From positions 17,089-81,088 of the forward strand of contig NZ_JAUYRV010000013.1 in NCBI RefSeq assembly GCF_030696665.1: DNA of 64,000 nucleotides, read 5' to 3'. The DNA is from Novosphingobium sp. GTDB taxonomy: Bacteria > Pseudomonadota > Alphaproteobacteria > Sphingomonadales > Sphingomonadaceae. Shown piece after piece: positions 18,493 to 27,100 of this stretch (position 1 is its first letter; each line of letters starts with the position of its first letter). A model generated the notes under the pieces. It did not search any database. It was not told the origin of the DNA and worked only from the letters and a program-made list of their open reading frames with translations. Position numbers and translations under genes: made by a program.

Positions 18493-19656
18493 ATGGCAGC
18501 AAATTCACAGTCCGATGTTTTGGCTCTCGATGCTGACAGGCTGTTGGACGAATATCCACTGCCGGAATACTTGCGGGAGAATGTTCGGCCAGGATTGGAG
18601 ATGCTGCTGGCATCTGCTGCGGAGATGACGGATTTGAACGCCAACGGGCGTGCCCGCCTGTTGTTCGGCATCCATGACGATCTGGGGCGGCTCAAGCAGA
18701 TTGCCGATGACCGCGCCCGCCATCCCGAAATCGCCGAAGTTGAAATCCGCGAGCCGCTGTTCATTGTCGGCCTGCCGCGATGCGGGACCAGCGTGTTGCA
18801 CGCGCTGCTCAACGAAGATCCCGATGTGCGTGCGCCGCTGCAATGGGAAATCGCCTATCCATCACCCCCGCCCGAACGCGCGACCGAACGGACCGACCCG
18901 CGCATTGCGAAGTATGACGCTTACTTATGGGAGTCATTCGGCGGTGATCCGAAGGAATTGCTCAAGGGCCATCCGCTCGGGGCAATGATTCCGCAGGAGT
19001 GCGGATCGTTTATGACCAGTTCGTTCCAGAGCAGCAACGTGTGCATGTTGCAGCGCCTGCCGCGCTTCTATGAATGGTTTCAGGGCGTCGATGCCACGTT
19101 CCGGTATGAAGTGCACAAGATGTGGTTGCAGCAACTCAGCTGGAAAAACCCGCGCAAGCACTGGGTGCTGAAGATTCAGGAGCATATGTACAAGATGCGG
19201 GAACTGCGTGCAGTCTATCCTGACGCAATCTTCATCCAGCCGCACCGCGACCCTGCGCAAGTCGTCGCCTCGATTTCTCAACTGATGTATGTGATCCGCA
19301 GCCCTGCCTATGACGAACCGGGCAAGGACAAGATCGGGCAGGAGTTCCTGAACCTGTGGTCCGACGGGATCGAGGCGATGATGAACTATCGCGACGCCAA
19401 CCCGGACCTTCCGATCCACGATATGCGCTTCAAGGATCTGATCACCGATCCGGTGGGTACCATCCGCAAGGCCTATGCACAATTCGGCCGCGAATTGAGC
19501 GACGAGGGCGCGGCGGGTGTGCTGCAGTGGCTGGCGGAAAACCCCGCCGACAAGCACGGCAAGCGCAGCTACAGCCTTGAAGAATTCGGGCTGGACGAAC
19601 AGATCGTGCGCAGCCGCTTTGCGCGTTATACCGAGACTTATCGTGACTTCGTCTGA
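18493..19656 (+). CDS. PAPS-dependent sulfotransferase family protein
   Basis: 387 residues. The phosphosulfate-binding loop FIVGLPRCGTSVLHALLNEDP (5'-PSB) and the 3'-phosphate motif FIQPHRDPAQVVASISQL are both present, with the DMRFKDLITDPVGTIRKAY segment typical of large bacterial sulfotransferases. It would transfer sulfate from PAPS to a hydroxyl or amine group; the acceptor is unknown. The end overlaps the next gene by 14 bases. A sulfotransferase inside an oxygenase/SDR region suggests conjugation of a hydroxylated intermediate or a lipid-like substrate, but this is inference. Confidence 0.85.
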   Translation: MAANSQSDVLALDADRLLDEYPLPEYLRENVRPGLEMLLASAAEMTDLNANGRARLLFGIHDDLGRLKQIADDRARHPEIAEVEIREPLFIVGLPRCGTSVLHALLNEDPDVRAPLQWEIAYPSPPPERATERTDPRIAKYDAYLWESFGGDPKELLKGHPLGAMIPQECGSFMTSSFQSSNVCMLQRLPRFYEWFQGVDATFRYEVHKMWLQQLSWKNPRKHWVLKIQEHMYKMRELRAVYPDAIFIQPHRDPAQVVASISQLMYVIRSPAYDEPGKDKIGQEFLNLWSDGIEAMMNYRDANPDLPIHDMRFKDLITDPVGTIRKAYAQFGRELSDEGAAGVLQWLAENPADKHGKRSYSLEEFGLDEQIVRSRFARYTETYRDFV

Positions 19657-20818
19657 GGTTGCGCCTGAGGCAGATGGGCTGCCGCAGTGGGCCGATTACC
19701 TTGGCCTTCTGACCAAGGCTGACAGCGTGCTGGACCTGTTGGCAGACCCTTCCGATCCGCTGGCGCGGCAGGAAGCCTATCGGCTGATGTTCATGGCGCT
19801 GGCAGCGGGATTCCAGAGCACTTTCGTCGACCCGGATCACCCGGAGTTCACCTGTGCGGTCAGCAATGTGATGAACAGCGTCGGGGTCAATCCCGACTTC
19901 ATCTATGGCTCAGCCTCGATCCGCGGCGACGGGGTTTACCGGCTGAGCGGCAAGCGTGGCGGCGGTGTGTTCGTCCTGTTCGACATCAATGCCGGCTCAA
20001 TCGGTGTGCTCGACACGTTCGGGCCGTCGGTCGGCTTTATTGATCTTGACGAATGTACGCTTGGACCGGACGGCAGCTTTGACATCCTGATCAGCGGCGA
20101 GCGACCGGAAGGCCACACCGGCGACTGGGTCAAGCTTGATCCGCGCGCCTGCAACATTGCTGTTCGCCGTGCCTACTACAACTGGGGTGTGGAGGAAGAG
20201 GCAAAAATCGCGATAGAGCGCGTGGATCGCCCGATTGGCCCTGTGCGGCTGGACGCGGCGGAAATCGCGCGGCGGCTGACCGCGCTTTCCGGCTTTGTTG
20301 AACGGTATGTCACCTTCGCAATGGGTTATGGCGCGCGGCAGCGGGCGCAAGGTGTGGTCAACCGGCTGGAGCATGACGACTGGGCCGGGCGCGGCGGGCT
20401 TTCGGGGCAGCACTACTATCAGGGCATCTTTGCGCTTGAACCGGGGCAGGCGATGATCCTTGAAACCGAAGTGCCTGACACGGTGCGGTACTGGAACATC
20501 CAGTTGAACGATCCGCTGTGGAATTCCATCGAATGGTTCAACCGGCAAAGCAGCCTGAACGCGGCGCAGGTGACGCTTGATAGTGACGGGCAGTTCCGCG
20601 CGGTAATCGCGCTGGAAGATCCGGGCGGACACCTGACCGGATCGCTGATGCTGCGCTGGACGCAGGCGAGCCACGGCCCCGTGCCGAGACTGCGCATTGT
20701 CGATGCTGGCAGCGTGCGGGATCATCTTCCCGCCGATACGCCGGTGGTGACGCCGCAGCAACGTCAGGAGGTGTTGCGCAAGCGTCTGCGCGGTTCGCAA
20801 TGGCGGCACCGTTGGTAG
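19643..20818 (+). CDS. DUF1214-like protein, function unknown
   Basis: 391 residues from GTG at 19643, which overlaps the sulfotransferase stop by 14 bases; an open stretch further upstream lies inside the sulfotransferase and is discarded. The C-terminal half ([28 protein letters not shown] and [22 protein letters not shown]) recalls DUF1214-type proteins found beside sulfotransferases and SDRs. No signal peptide or membrane segment is visible. No catalytic motif can be named. The tight overlap implies it works with the sulfotransferase. The SDR gene follows 13 bases later. Confidence 0.6.
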   Translation: MTSSEVAPEADGLPQWADYLGLLTKADSVLDLLADPSDPLARQEAYRLMFMALAAGFQSTFVDPDHPEFTCAVSNVMNSVGVNPDFIYGSASIRGDGVYRLSGKRGGGVFVLFDINAGSIGVLDTFGPSVGFIDLDECTLGPDGSFDILISGERPEGHTGDWVKLDPRACNIAVRRAYYNWGVEEEAKIAIERVDRPIGPVRLDAAEIARRLTALSGFVERYVTFAMGYGARQRAQGVVNRLEHDDWAGRGGLSGQHYYQGIFALEPGQAMILETEVPDTVRYWNIQLNDPLWNSIEWFNRQSSLNAAQVTLDSDGQFRAVIALEDPGGHLTGSLMLRWTQASHGPVPRLRIVDAGSVRDHLPADTPVVTPQQRQEVLRKRLRGSQWRHRW

Positions 20819-20831
20819 AAGGACAAGCCTG

Positions 20832-21641
20832 ATGGACCTTGGCATTTCCGGGCGGCGGGCACTGATTGCCGGATCGAGCAGCGGGATCGGCGCGGCAATT
20901 GCTGCGTCGTTGGCGCGGGAAGGCGTGGACGTGCTGATCCACGGCAGAAACCGCGACAGCGCGCAAGATGTGTGCGAGGGGATCACGGCGGCGGGCGGCA
21001 AGGCGGCTGTCTTGTTGGCCTCGCTTGATGATCCCGCCAATGTGGCCGCGCTGGCGCGTGCGGCGTCAGCCACCGGCCCGGTCGATATTCTGATCAACTG
21101 CGCGGGCGCAGCGTCGGATTCGCACCGCTGGTTTGATAGCCCGGCCGATGCGTGGCAGCGGCAGTTTCAGACGTCGACGTTCTACGCTGTGCAATTGATT
21201 CAGGCTCTGGTGCCTGCGATGCGCGCACGGGGCTGGGGGCGTGTGCTCAACGTCAGCAGCGGTGCGGCCTACCGCGCGATGGTCAACCATCCCGAATATG
21301 CGGCAGCCAAGCTGGCGCTTCATTCGATAACGGCGTCGCTCTCAGCCGAACTGGGCGATTGCGGCGTGCTGGTCAACACACTGGTCTCCGGTCCGGTGCT
21401 GACGCCTAACACAACCGCGTCGATCAGCAAGAGCGCCGCCGCACATGGCTTTACGGAAACCGGAGCCGCGCTTGAAGCTCGCGTGATTGCCGAAGTGTGG
21501 AGAGCCAACATTCCCTTGGCGCGGATGGGCCGGGTACAGGAACTGGCCGATGCCGCGTGCTTCCTCGTTTCGGAACGTGCATCTTATATCACCGGCGCGG
21601 CCTTGCGCGTCGATGGGGGATCAGTGGGCGCTATCGCTTGA
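20832..21641 (+). CDS. SDR-family oxidoreductase
   Basis: 269 residues. Cofactor loop [14 protein letters not shown] in place of NNAG, and the catalytic set [21 protein letters not shown] (Ser, Tyr, Lys) are complete. It ends [17 protein letters not shown] as usual for 3-ketoacyl-reductase-like SDRs. It is the third gene of the sulfotransferase unit and probably oxidises or reduces an alcohol/ketone of the same substrate. It is convergent with the quinone-oxidoreductase-like gene seven bases away. Confidence 0.85.
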   Translation: MDLGISGRRALIAGSSSGIGAAIAASLAREGVDVLIHGRNRDSAQDVCEGITAAGGKAAVLLASLDDPANVAALARAASATGPVDILINCAGAASDSHRWFDSPADAWQRQFQTSTFYAVQLIQALVPAMRARGWGRVLNVSSGAAYRAMVNHPEYAAAKLALHSITASLSAELGDCGVLVNTLVSGPVLTPNTTASISKSAAAHGFTETGAALEARVIAEVWRANIPLARMGRVQELADAACFLVSERASYITGAALRVDGGSVGAIA

Positions 21642-21648
21642 AATTGCG

Positions 21649-22569
21649 CTAACGCTGGATCACGATTTTGGCGTGCGGGCTTCCAGCCTGCGCGGCCCAC
21701 GCCTCATTTGCGCGTTCGAACGGGTAGATGGCGGTATCGACGACCAGCGTGCCATCTGCAGCCATTGCCATCAGGCGTTCGAAGGCAGCGCGGCGTTCGG
21801 CGGCCGGGCGTTGTCCGGTGCCCACGCCGATATGGCTGCGGAACACCAGATCGCGCAAGGATAGCGCGACGGTCTGCCCCGCCTGAACGCCAATGCTCAT
21901 CATCCGCGCGCCGGGACGCGTAGCGCGCATCGCGGCCTCTGCCGGTGGGCCGTAGATCACATCAAGCACCACATCGAAGCCGCCGTTCGACGCGGCTTTC
22001 AGCGCCTGTTCGTCATCGCCCGTGCCAAGCTGGACCGTTGCATCGGCCAAACCGCGCGCTTTCAACGCGGCAAGCTTGTCTGCGCTGCGCGCTGCGGCGA
22101 CGACATGACCTGCGCCCATTATCCGTGCAATCTGCAGTCCGATCTGCCCAACGGGGCCGGTCGCGCCCAGAATCAGGACGTTGTCGCCGGGCTGGATGCG
22201 CGCTTCTTCCAGCGGGATGAGTGCGCCCGTGCCCGATATGGCGAGCGCGATAACCTGATCGTCGGCAAGCTGCGCGGGGCAGGGCCAGACTTCGGCATCC
22301 GCCACCAGGGTCTGTTCCGCCATTGCTCCGAAGGGGGCAATGCTGTGGCCAAAATAAACCCGGGTGCCGTCCGCCAAGGTGCCAACGCCTTCGCCACCGG
22401 GGACATAGGGTGCAGCAACAGGGCCGAAGAAGCCCTTGGCGCGCATCAGGTCGGTCGGGCCGATCCCGGCGGCGGTGACCGTGATCAGGTGCGCTTCGGC
22501 GGTGGTTTGCGGCGCGGGGTGTTCGGCCAGCGTGAAGCTGCCATCTGGCGCGATGATTGCGGCCTTCAT
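21649..22569 (-). CDS. Zinc-independent medium-chain dehydrogenase/reductase (quinone oxidoreductase-like)
   Basis: 306 residues. The GroES-like N-terminal part has PGGEGVGTLADGTRVYF. The NAD(P) domain has ILGATGPVGQIGLQIARIMGAGHVVAAAR. Zinc-binding cysteines and histidines of alcohol dehydrogenases are absent, placing it with quinone oxidoreductases and enoyl reductases. It probably reduces an activated double bond or quinone with NADPH. It lies after a strong hairpin that separates it from the dioxygenase operon, so it may be only weakly co-transcribed. Confidence 0.82.
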   Translation of the reverse strand: MKAAIIAPDGSFTLAEHPAPQTTAEAHLITVTAAGIGPTDLMRAKGFFGPVAAPYVPGGEGVGTLADGTRVYFGHSIAPFGAMAEQTLVADAEVWPCPAQLADDQVIALAISGTGALIPLEEARIQPGDNVLILGATGPVGQIGLQIARIMGAGHVVAAARSADKLAALKARGLADATVQLGTGDDEQALKAASNGGFDVVLDVIYGPPAEAAMRATRPGARMMSIGVQAGQTVALSLRDLVFRSHIGVGTGQRPAAERRAAFERLMAMAADGTLVVDTAIYPFERANEAWAAQAGSPHAKIVIQR

Positions 22570-22598
22570 CGGGCGAAATTCCTTGTTGGCAAGAAAAT

Positions 22599-22628
22599 GG
22601 CCGCCCGCGCTGGGGTGCGCGGGCGGCC
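22599..22628 (-). terminator. Rho-independent terminator after the HsaA-like gene
   Basis: Perfect 12-pair stem GGCCGCCCGCGC / GCGCGGGCGGCC around a six-base loop. On the minus strand the stem is followed by ATTTTCTT. It probably ends the dioxygenase operon, with some read-through to the reductase gene. Confidence 0.8.
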
Positions 22629-22645
22629 TGGAAAGCTTGGCCGGA

Positions 22646-23872
22646 TCAGTATGCGCCGGGAGGCGAAATGCCGTCGGCTCCGGTCATGCTGCGACCATAG
22701 ATTTCGTAACCGATGGTCGGGATGTTCTGGATGTGGCGCGTGGCCATCGAAACATCACGCCAGTACCGGTTGATCGGCTTGTCGAGCGCGAAGGCCGACG
22801 AGCCTGCCTGAAACATCAGCGATTCACTGGCACCGTGGACCAGTTCAATCATCTGCGCACCCGCAGCGCGGTGCTGTGCCTTTTCCGCAAGCGTGAACTC
22901 CTCGCCCAGACCCACGCGGTCAAGCTTGGCAGTCAGATCGAACAGGATCAGCTTGGCGGTGTTGACCATCGCAGCGGCTTCACCAAGATCGCGCATGTAT
23001 GCGCCAGATTGCGTGCGCGTGGGGATGAACGTGGTCAGCACCGGCTTCTTGGGTGCTTCGGCGGTGACGATCTCGACCATCGCTTCAACTGCACCGATCA
23101 GCTGTGCAATGCCGGTGGTGCGGACCACTGGAACAGCCGGGAGGTAATCGGACGGAGCACCGAAGTGGCGCTTGGTATCGTCGATCTGCCCGGCGCGCTC
23201 GCTCATCAACACCATCTGGTCATCGGGGATGAACACATTTTCGGCAATTGCAGTGTCAGATCCTGTGCCCTGCATGCCCGATACGAACCAGCTGTCGACG
23301 ATGGTCATGGAATCCATCGGCAGGTAGCACATGTTGATGCCCGGAACGACCGGACCATCATAGTCTTCCAGCACAACGCCCTGCTGCGCCCAGGTCGATT
23401 GGCGCGAGCCGGACATGTAGGGCCACTTGCCGTTGATGATCCAGCCACCATCGACCTTGCGCGCCTTGCCGGGAGGATTGTAGGCCCCGCATACTGGTTG
23501 AGCGCCTTTGCCGAAAACTGCATCCTGCACGCCATCAGGCGCAAGGCTGGTGATCCAGCTGGTGCCGTTGATGATCTGCATGACCCAGCTTACCGCCGGA
23601 TCGCCCTTGGCAATTTCGATCTGTACCCGGCAGAAATCGGTAGGTGACAAGCCATAGCCGCCGAGCCGCGTGGGCACGAGCAACTGCAACAGGCCATGTT
23701 CCTTCAGCGCCTTGTCAACTGCCGGCGTTGGCGCACGGAGCCGTTCACCCTCGGGTGCCTCGCTCTGCAGAAGTGGGCGCAAGCTGCGGGCGAGTTCGAC
23801 AAATCCGTCCGCGACATCCTTGGGCGCGAATGCGCGCTGGCTATCGACGTTGAGTTTGGCAATGGTAGCCAT
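22646..23872 (-). CDS. Acyl-CoA dehydrogenase-fold flavin monooxygenase (HsaA-like)
   Basis: 408 residues. The acyl-CoA dehydrogenase fold is clear, with WIINGKWPYMSGSRQSTWA and SGMQGTGSDTAIAENVFIPDD. It lacks the catalytic glutamate context of true dehydrogenases and resembles the group D flavin monooxygenases such as HsaA and pHPA hydroxylase. These use reduced flavin from a separate reductase to hydroxylate phenolic rings. The start ATG at 23872 overlaps the TetR stop as TGATG, with AAAGGAC upstream. The reductase could be the gene at 17634-18125; that pairing is inferred. Confidence 0.78.
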   Translation of the reverse strand: MATIAKLNVDSQRAFAPKDVADGFVELARSLRPLLQSEAPEGERLRAPTPAVDKALKEHGLLQLLVPTRLGGYGLSPTDFCRVQIEIAKGDPAVSWVMQIINGTSWITSLAPDGVQDAVFGKGAQPVCGAYNPPGKARKVDGGWIINGKWPYMSGSRQSTWAQQGVVLEDYDGPVVPGINMCYLPMDSMTIVDSWFVSGMQGTGSDTAIAENVFIPDDQMVLMSERAGQIDDTKRHFGAPSDYLPAVPVVRTTGIAQLIGAVEAMVEIVTAEAPKKPVLTTFIPTRTQSGAYMRDLGEAAAMVNTAKLILFDLTAKLDRVGLGEEFTLAEKAQHRAAGAQMIELVHGASESLMFQAGSSAFALDKPINRYWRDVSMATRHIQNIPTIGYEIYGRSMTGADGISPPGAY

Positions 23873-24510
23873 CAGTTTGTCCTTTCTATCGTAACGGCAT
23901 GATAGCCGACGGTCTGCAGTGCCCATTGCAGGATGTGCTCGGGCGATTCATTCCAGCTTCTCATCCAATCCGCACTCGCCGGGACGATCAGCGTGCTGAG
24001 CTGGAGTCTGACCAGCGATTCGATCAGGATGTCCCGATTGATCGGGCAGCCGGCCTTGTGTTCGATATAGTCCAGCGTCGGTTCCAGCGCTTCGCGCACG
24101 GCCGCCTTGTGACGCGGGAAATGGGTACGCAGAAATTCGAGATGGAAGGCAGGCTCCACTTCGAAAATCCGGTCAGGCGAACGCTCGATGGTGAAGTGTG
24201 CAAAGAACTGCATCACCGCACGAAAACGGTCCATCGGGTCATCAATGGCTTCGGCCACTTCCAGTATGCCTTGCTCGAAGCTGGAGCAGACATATTCGGA
24301 AACCGCAGCCAGCACGTCTTCTTTCGAGGCGAAGTAGCGATACAAGGTGCCGCGTGAAACGCCGCTGGCATCGCTGATGTCGCGCATGGAAAGCCGCCGT
24401 GCCCCCAAGGTCTGGATCGCGCGCAAGGTGCCATCCAGAATCTTCTGGACGCTGGCATATTGGTCGCCAACGGCGGTGCCGCCCCATTCACCTTGCGGAA
24501 GAAGTTTCAC
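23872..24510 (-). CDS. TetR-family regulator embedded in the dioxygenase operon
   Basis: 212 residues. The TetR helix-turn-helix is intact (TLGARRLSMRDISDASGVSRGTLYRYFASKEDVLAA at about residues 36-70), followed by an alpha-helical ligand domain. The start is GTG at 24510, overlapping the SDR stop as GTGA with GGAGG seven bases upstream. Because it lies inside the operon it should regulate itself. The likely target is the near-perfect inverted repeat at 28535-28565 at the operon's promoter. Confidence 0.87.
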   Translation of the reverse strand: MKLLPQGEWGGTAVGDQYASVQKILDGTLRAIQTLGARRLSMRDISDASGVSRGTLYRYFASKEDVLAAVSEYVCSSFEQGILEVAEAIDDPMDRFRAVMQFFAHFTIERSPDRIFEVEPAFHLEFLRTHFPRHKAAVREALEPTLDYIEHKAGCPINRDILIESLVRLQLSTLIVPASADWMRSWNESPEHILQWALQTVGYHAVTIERTN

Positions 24511-25319
24511 CCGGCTGCCTCCAGTTCTGCAAGATTGTGCGGTACACTGACATAGCCGGGCAGATGCTGCCCGCCGTCTACGTTGATCAGTTCGCCATTC
24601 ACGAATCGCGACATTTCCGAAGCAAGGAACACCACCACCGGGCCGATATCGTTCTCGGGATCGCCAGCCCGTTTCAGCGGATTGCTGGCGGTGGCCATTT
24701 CAAGAAACCCGGGGACGTTCTCTGCCAGATCGGCAAAGACCTGTCCCATGCCCGTGGGTGCAATAGCGTTGGTGCGGATGTTGTAGCGGCCCCATTCAAC
24801 AGCGGCAGAGCGCGTCAGGCCAAGGATCGCGCCCTTGTTCATGTTGTAATCGCTGTGCAGCCATGCGCCGGTCTGCGCGTCGATCGAATAGAACGTGACG
24901 ATCGAGCCGCCGCCGCGCGCCTTCATGTGCGGGAATGCGGCGCGCATCGCCCACCAACTGCCGTAAGTCCCGATCTTGAGCGTTTCCTCAAGCATTTCGT
25001 CGGTCTTGTGTTCAAGCAGGATGTTGGGTGACAGCGCCGATGCATTGAGCACCAGCGTGTCCAGCCCGCCAAATTCGGCCACAGCCCGGTCGATCATGCC
25101 GGTGACCTGATCTTTCACCGCCATATCGGCAGAGATGCCAACCGCGCCCACGCCAAACTCTTCGCGGATTTCAGCGGCGACGCGTTCGGTTGCGGCACCA
25201 TCGCGGCCGGTGATCAGCAGGTTCGAGCCTTCGCGCGCCATGCGCCGCGAAATGCCATAGCCAAGGCCTTTGGCACCCCCGGTGACGATGGCCACATTGC
25301 CCTGCAGCAACCCGGTCAT
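24507..25319 (-). CDS. SDR-family oxidoreductase
   Basis: 270 residues. Cofactor loop TGGAKGLGYG, LNAS in place of NNAG, serine in TFYS and YNMNK as the Tyr-Lys pair. The ATG overlaps the reductase stop (ATGA), showing translational coupling. Its position between ferredoxin reductase and TetR suggests it acts on the product of the dioxygenase, for example as a dihydrodiol or alcohol dehydrogenase. The substrate is not known. Confidence 0.85.
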   Translation of the reverse strand: MTGLLQGNVAIVTGGAKGLGYGISRRMAREGSNLLITGRDGAATERVAAEIREEFGVGAVGISADMAVKDQVTGMIDRAVAEFGGLDTLVLNASALSPNILLEHKTDEMLEETLKIGTYGSWWAMRAAFPHMKARGGGSIVTFYSIDAQTGAWLHSDYNMNKGAILGLTRSAAVEWGRYNIRTNAIAPTGMGQVFADLAENVPGFLEMATASNPLKRAGDPENDIGPVVVFLASEMSRFVNGELINVDGGQHLPGYVSVPHNLAELEAAG

Positions 25320-26491
25320 GCGACGTTCTCGCGCAGCGGCTCAATCAGCATTCTGTCCAACTCGGTTCTCTCCTGGCAGCGATCACGCGTCAGCACATAG
25401 CCGCGCGTCATGCCTTCATTATCGACAAACAGATATTTGAGGCCCGATTCCCCGTCGTCTGCCAGTTCCCACTGTCCATCGACATTGGCAGGCTTGGGAA
25501 GCAGGACAATCGGGTATGTCGTGGTTTTCACCTGCACCGACAGGGTGGGGAAGCGGATGTCCGTCGGCGTGCCCAGCACGCTGGGCGCAATCGCGCGGGC
25601 CGCCGCCATGATCGGGGTAACATAGGCGGCAAGGCCATGCGGATACTCCGCGCAATCGCCAATGGCATAGATCGACGGATCGCTGGTGCGGCCAGTCTGG
25701 TCAACCTTGATCCCGCGCCCCACGTCCAGCCCGGCATCCCGGGCAAGATCGGTGTTGGGGCGCAGGCCGACTGCGGAGAGGATCACGTCAGCGGCAATTT
25801 GCGTGCCATCGTCAAGCGTTCCGCGAAAGCCGCCCTCAGGCAGCTTGTCGAGCGAAACGACCTTGCGGCCAAGGTGCCATTCCACGCCATGTCCGGCCAA
25901 AGTCTCACGAACTTTGTCGCCCACTTGCGCCGGGATAAGCTGTGCGAGCGGGTGGCCGAGCATGTCCACCACCACGGGCTTGTAGCCATTGGTGATCAAG
26001 TCATTGGCAAATTCCGTGCCGACCAGTCCCGCACCCATGATCAGGACGCGCGCGCCATCGGGCAGTTTTTCGCGGAATTCGCGGTAATGATCGAGCGAAT
26101 TGACCGCGATCGCCAGATGAGCAGCGTCGCCATCAATCGGCGGGCGGATCGGGTCTGCACCCAGCGCGAGGACAAGCTTGTCGTAGAAGATCGGCCCGCC
26201 GGTAGTCAGCAATACCTTGCCGCCGGTATCTATGCCTTCGGCTTCGCGCCCGCACCGCAGATTGAGCTTGAGTTGCGCCGCCATCTTTTCGCCGGGCGTG
26301 GTCACCAGCGTATCGGCGACCTTGCCCTTGGCCAGTGCGGTCGAGAGGGCAGGCTTGGAATAGAAGTGCCCGTCGTCATGCGTGACAAGCGTCAGGCGGG
26401 CGTCCGGCGCAAGCTTTCGCAGCTCGCGCAGGACGCCATAACCTGCAAGGCCACTTCCCACTACGACGACATGAGGCGCACCAGCGGTCAT
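25316..26491 (-). CDS. FAD-dependent NAD(P)H:ferredoxin (rubredoxin-type) reductase
   Basis: 391 residues. FAD-binding VVVVGSGLAGYGVLRELRKL at the N-terminus, NAD-binding VLIMGAGLVGTEFANDL around residue 145, and the second FAD motif SIYAIGDCAEY. The overall layout is that of AlkT/RubB-type reductases. It should pass electrons from NAD(P)H to a ferredoxin serving the Rieske oxygenase encoded upstream. ATG at 26491 is used; the longer frame lies in the beta-subunit gene. The next start overlaps its stop. Confidence 0.87.
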   Translation of the reverse strand: MTAGAPHVVVVGSGLAGYGVLRELRKLAPDARLTLVTHDDGHFYSKPALSTALAKGKVADTLVTTPGEKMAAQLKLNLRCGREAEGIDTGGKVLLTTGGPIFYDKLVLALGADPIRPPIDGDAAHLAIAVNSLDHYREFREKLPDGARVLIMGAGLVGTEFANDLITNGYKPVVVDMLGHPLAQLIPAQVGDKVRETLAGHGVEWHLGRKVVSLDKLPEGGFRGTLDDGTQIAADVILSAVGLRPNTDLARDAGLDVGRGIKVDQTGRTSDPSIYAIGDCAEYPHGLAAYVTPIMAAARAIAPSVLGTPTDIRFPTLSVQVKTTTYPIVLLPKPANVDGQWELADDGESGLKYLFVDNEGMTRGYVLTRDRCQERTELDRMLIEPLRENVA

Positions 26492-26495
26492 CGGA

Positions 26496-27071
26496 TTAGA
26501 GGAAGATCGCCAGGTTCGACATGCCCAGTGTGGACTGGTCGACGATAATTTCGCGGCGGGCCAGCTTGTAGGCGCTGCCCACCAGACGCCAGATGTCACG
26601 GCGTTCGGCGCTCAGCGTCTCGTTGTGCGCAACATCGAAGCGGCTGCGCTCAACGTAGAGATAACTCGACACTTCGTATTCCCCTGCCGTCTCGCATTCG
26701 GCAACGCGGGTGTTGGTGACGAAACGCCGCGTGCGCGAGGGCGGGTCTTCGGCCCACGCGCTTTTTGAAAGACGCCCGGTGCGCATCAGGATCGACGCAT
26801 AGTTGTCGTCGAAATGCATCATCGTGCGCATCACGTCACGGTCCTTGTTCGGGCCGTTGCGTGTCAAGCGGACAGGGGCGGTGTAGAGCAGGTCTGCTTC
26901 CAGCATCGCCACCCAATCGTCGAACCGTCGTTCATCAAGAGCGGCGGCTTCGTCATAAAGCGTTTCGAGAAGGCGGTTGTAGATTTCGGAACCTAGCGGC
27001 ACCCGGTTCGTGGAGACCAGTCCCCGCATCACGCCTGCCTTTTCGACAGCTGCGGTCGCATAATTTACCAT
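26496..27071 (-). CDS. Aromatic-ring-hydroxylating dioxygenase beta subunit
   Basis: 191 residues with the NTF2-like fold of dioxygenase small subunits: EIYNRLLETLYDEAAALDERRFDDWVAMLEADLLYTAPVRLTR and the C-terminal WRLVGSAYKLARREIIVDQSTLGMSNLAIFL. It is structural in most alpha3beta3 enzymes. GAGGAC precedes the ATG. It lies 29 bases downstream of the alpha gene and four bases before the reductase gene, as expected for one enzyme system. Confidence 0.9.
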   Translation of the reverse strand: MVNYATAAVEKAGVMRGLVSTNRVPLGSEIYNRLLETLYDEAAALDERRFDDWVAMLEADLLYTAPVRLTRNGPNKDRDVMRTMMHFDDNYASILMRTGRLSKSAWAEDPPSRTRRFVTNTRVAECETAGEYEVSSYLYVERSRFDVAHNETLSAERRDIWRLVGSAYKLARREIIVDQSTLGMSNLAIFL

Positions 27072-27100
27072 GATACGTCCTCTTCCAAGACTGTCAGAAA

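Noticed and set aside
18122..18613. Possible minus-strand gene between the flavin reductase and sulfotransferase
   Set aside because: No ribosome site, no recognisable family, and it runs into the sulfotransferase start; left as intergenic.
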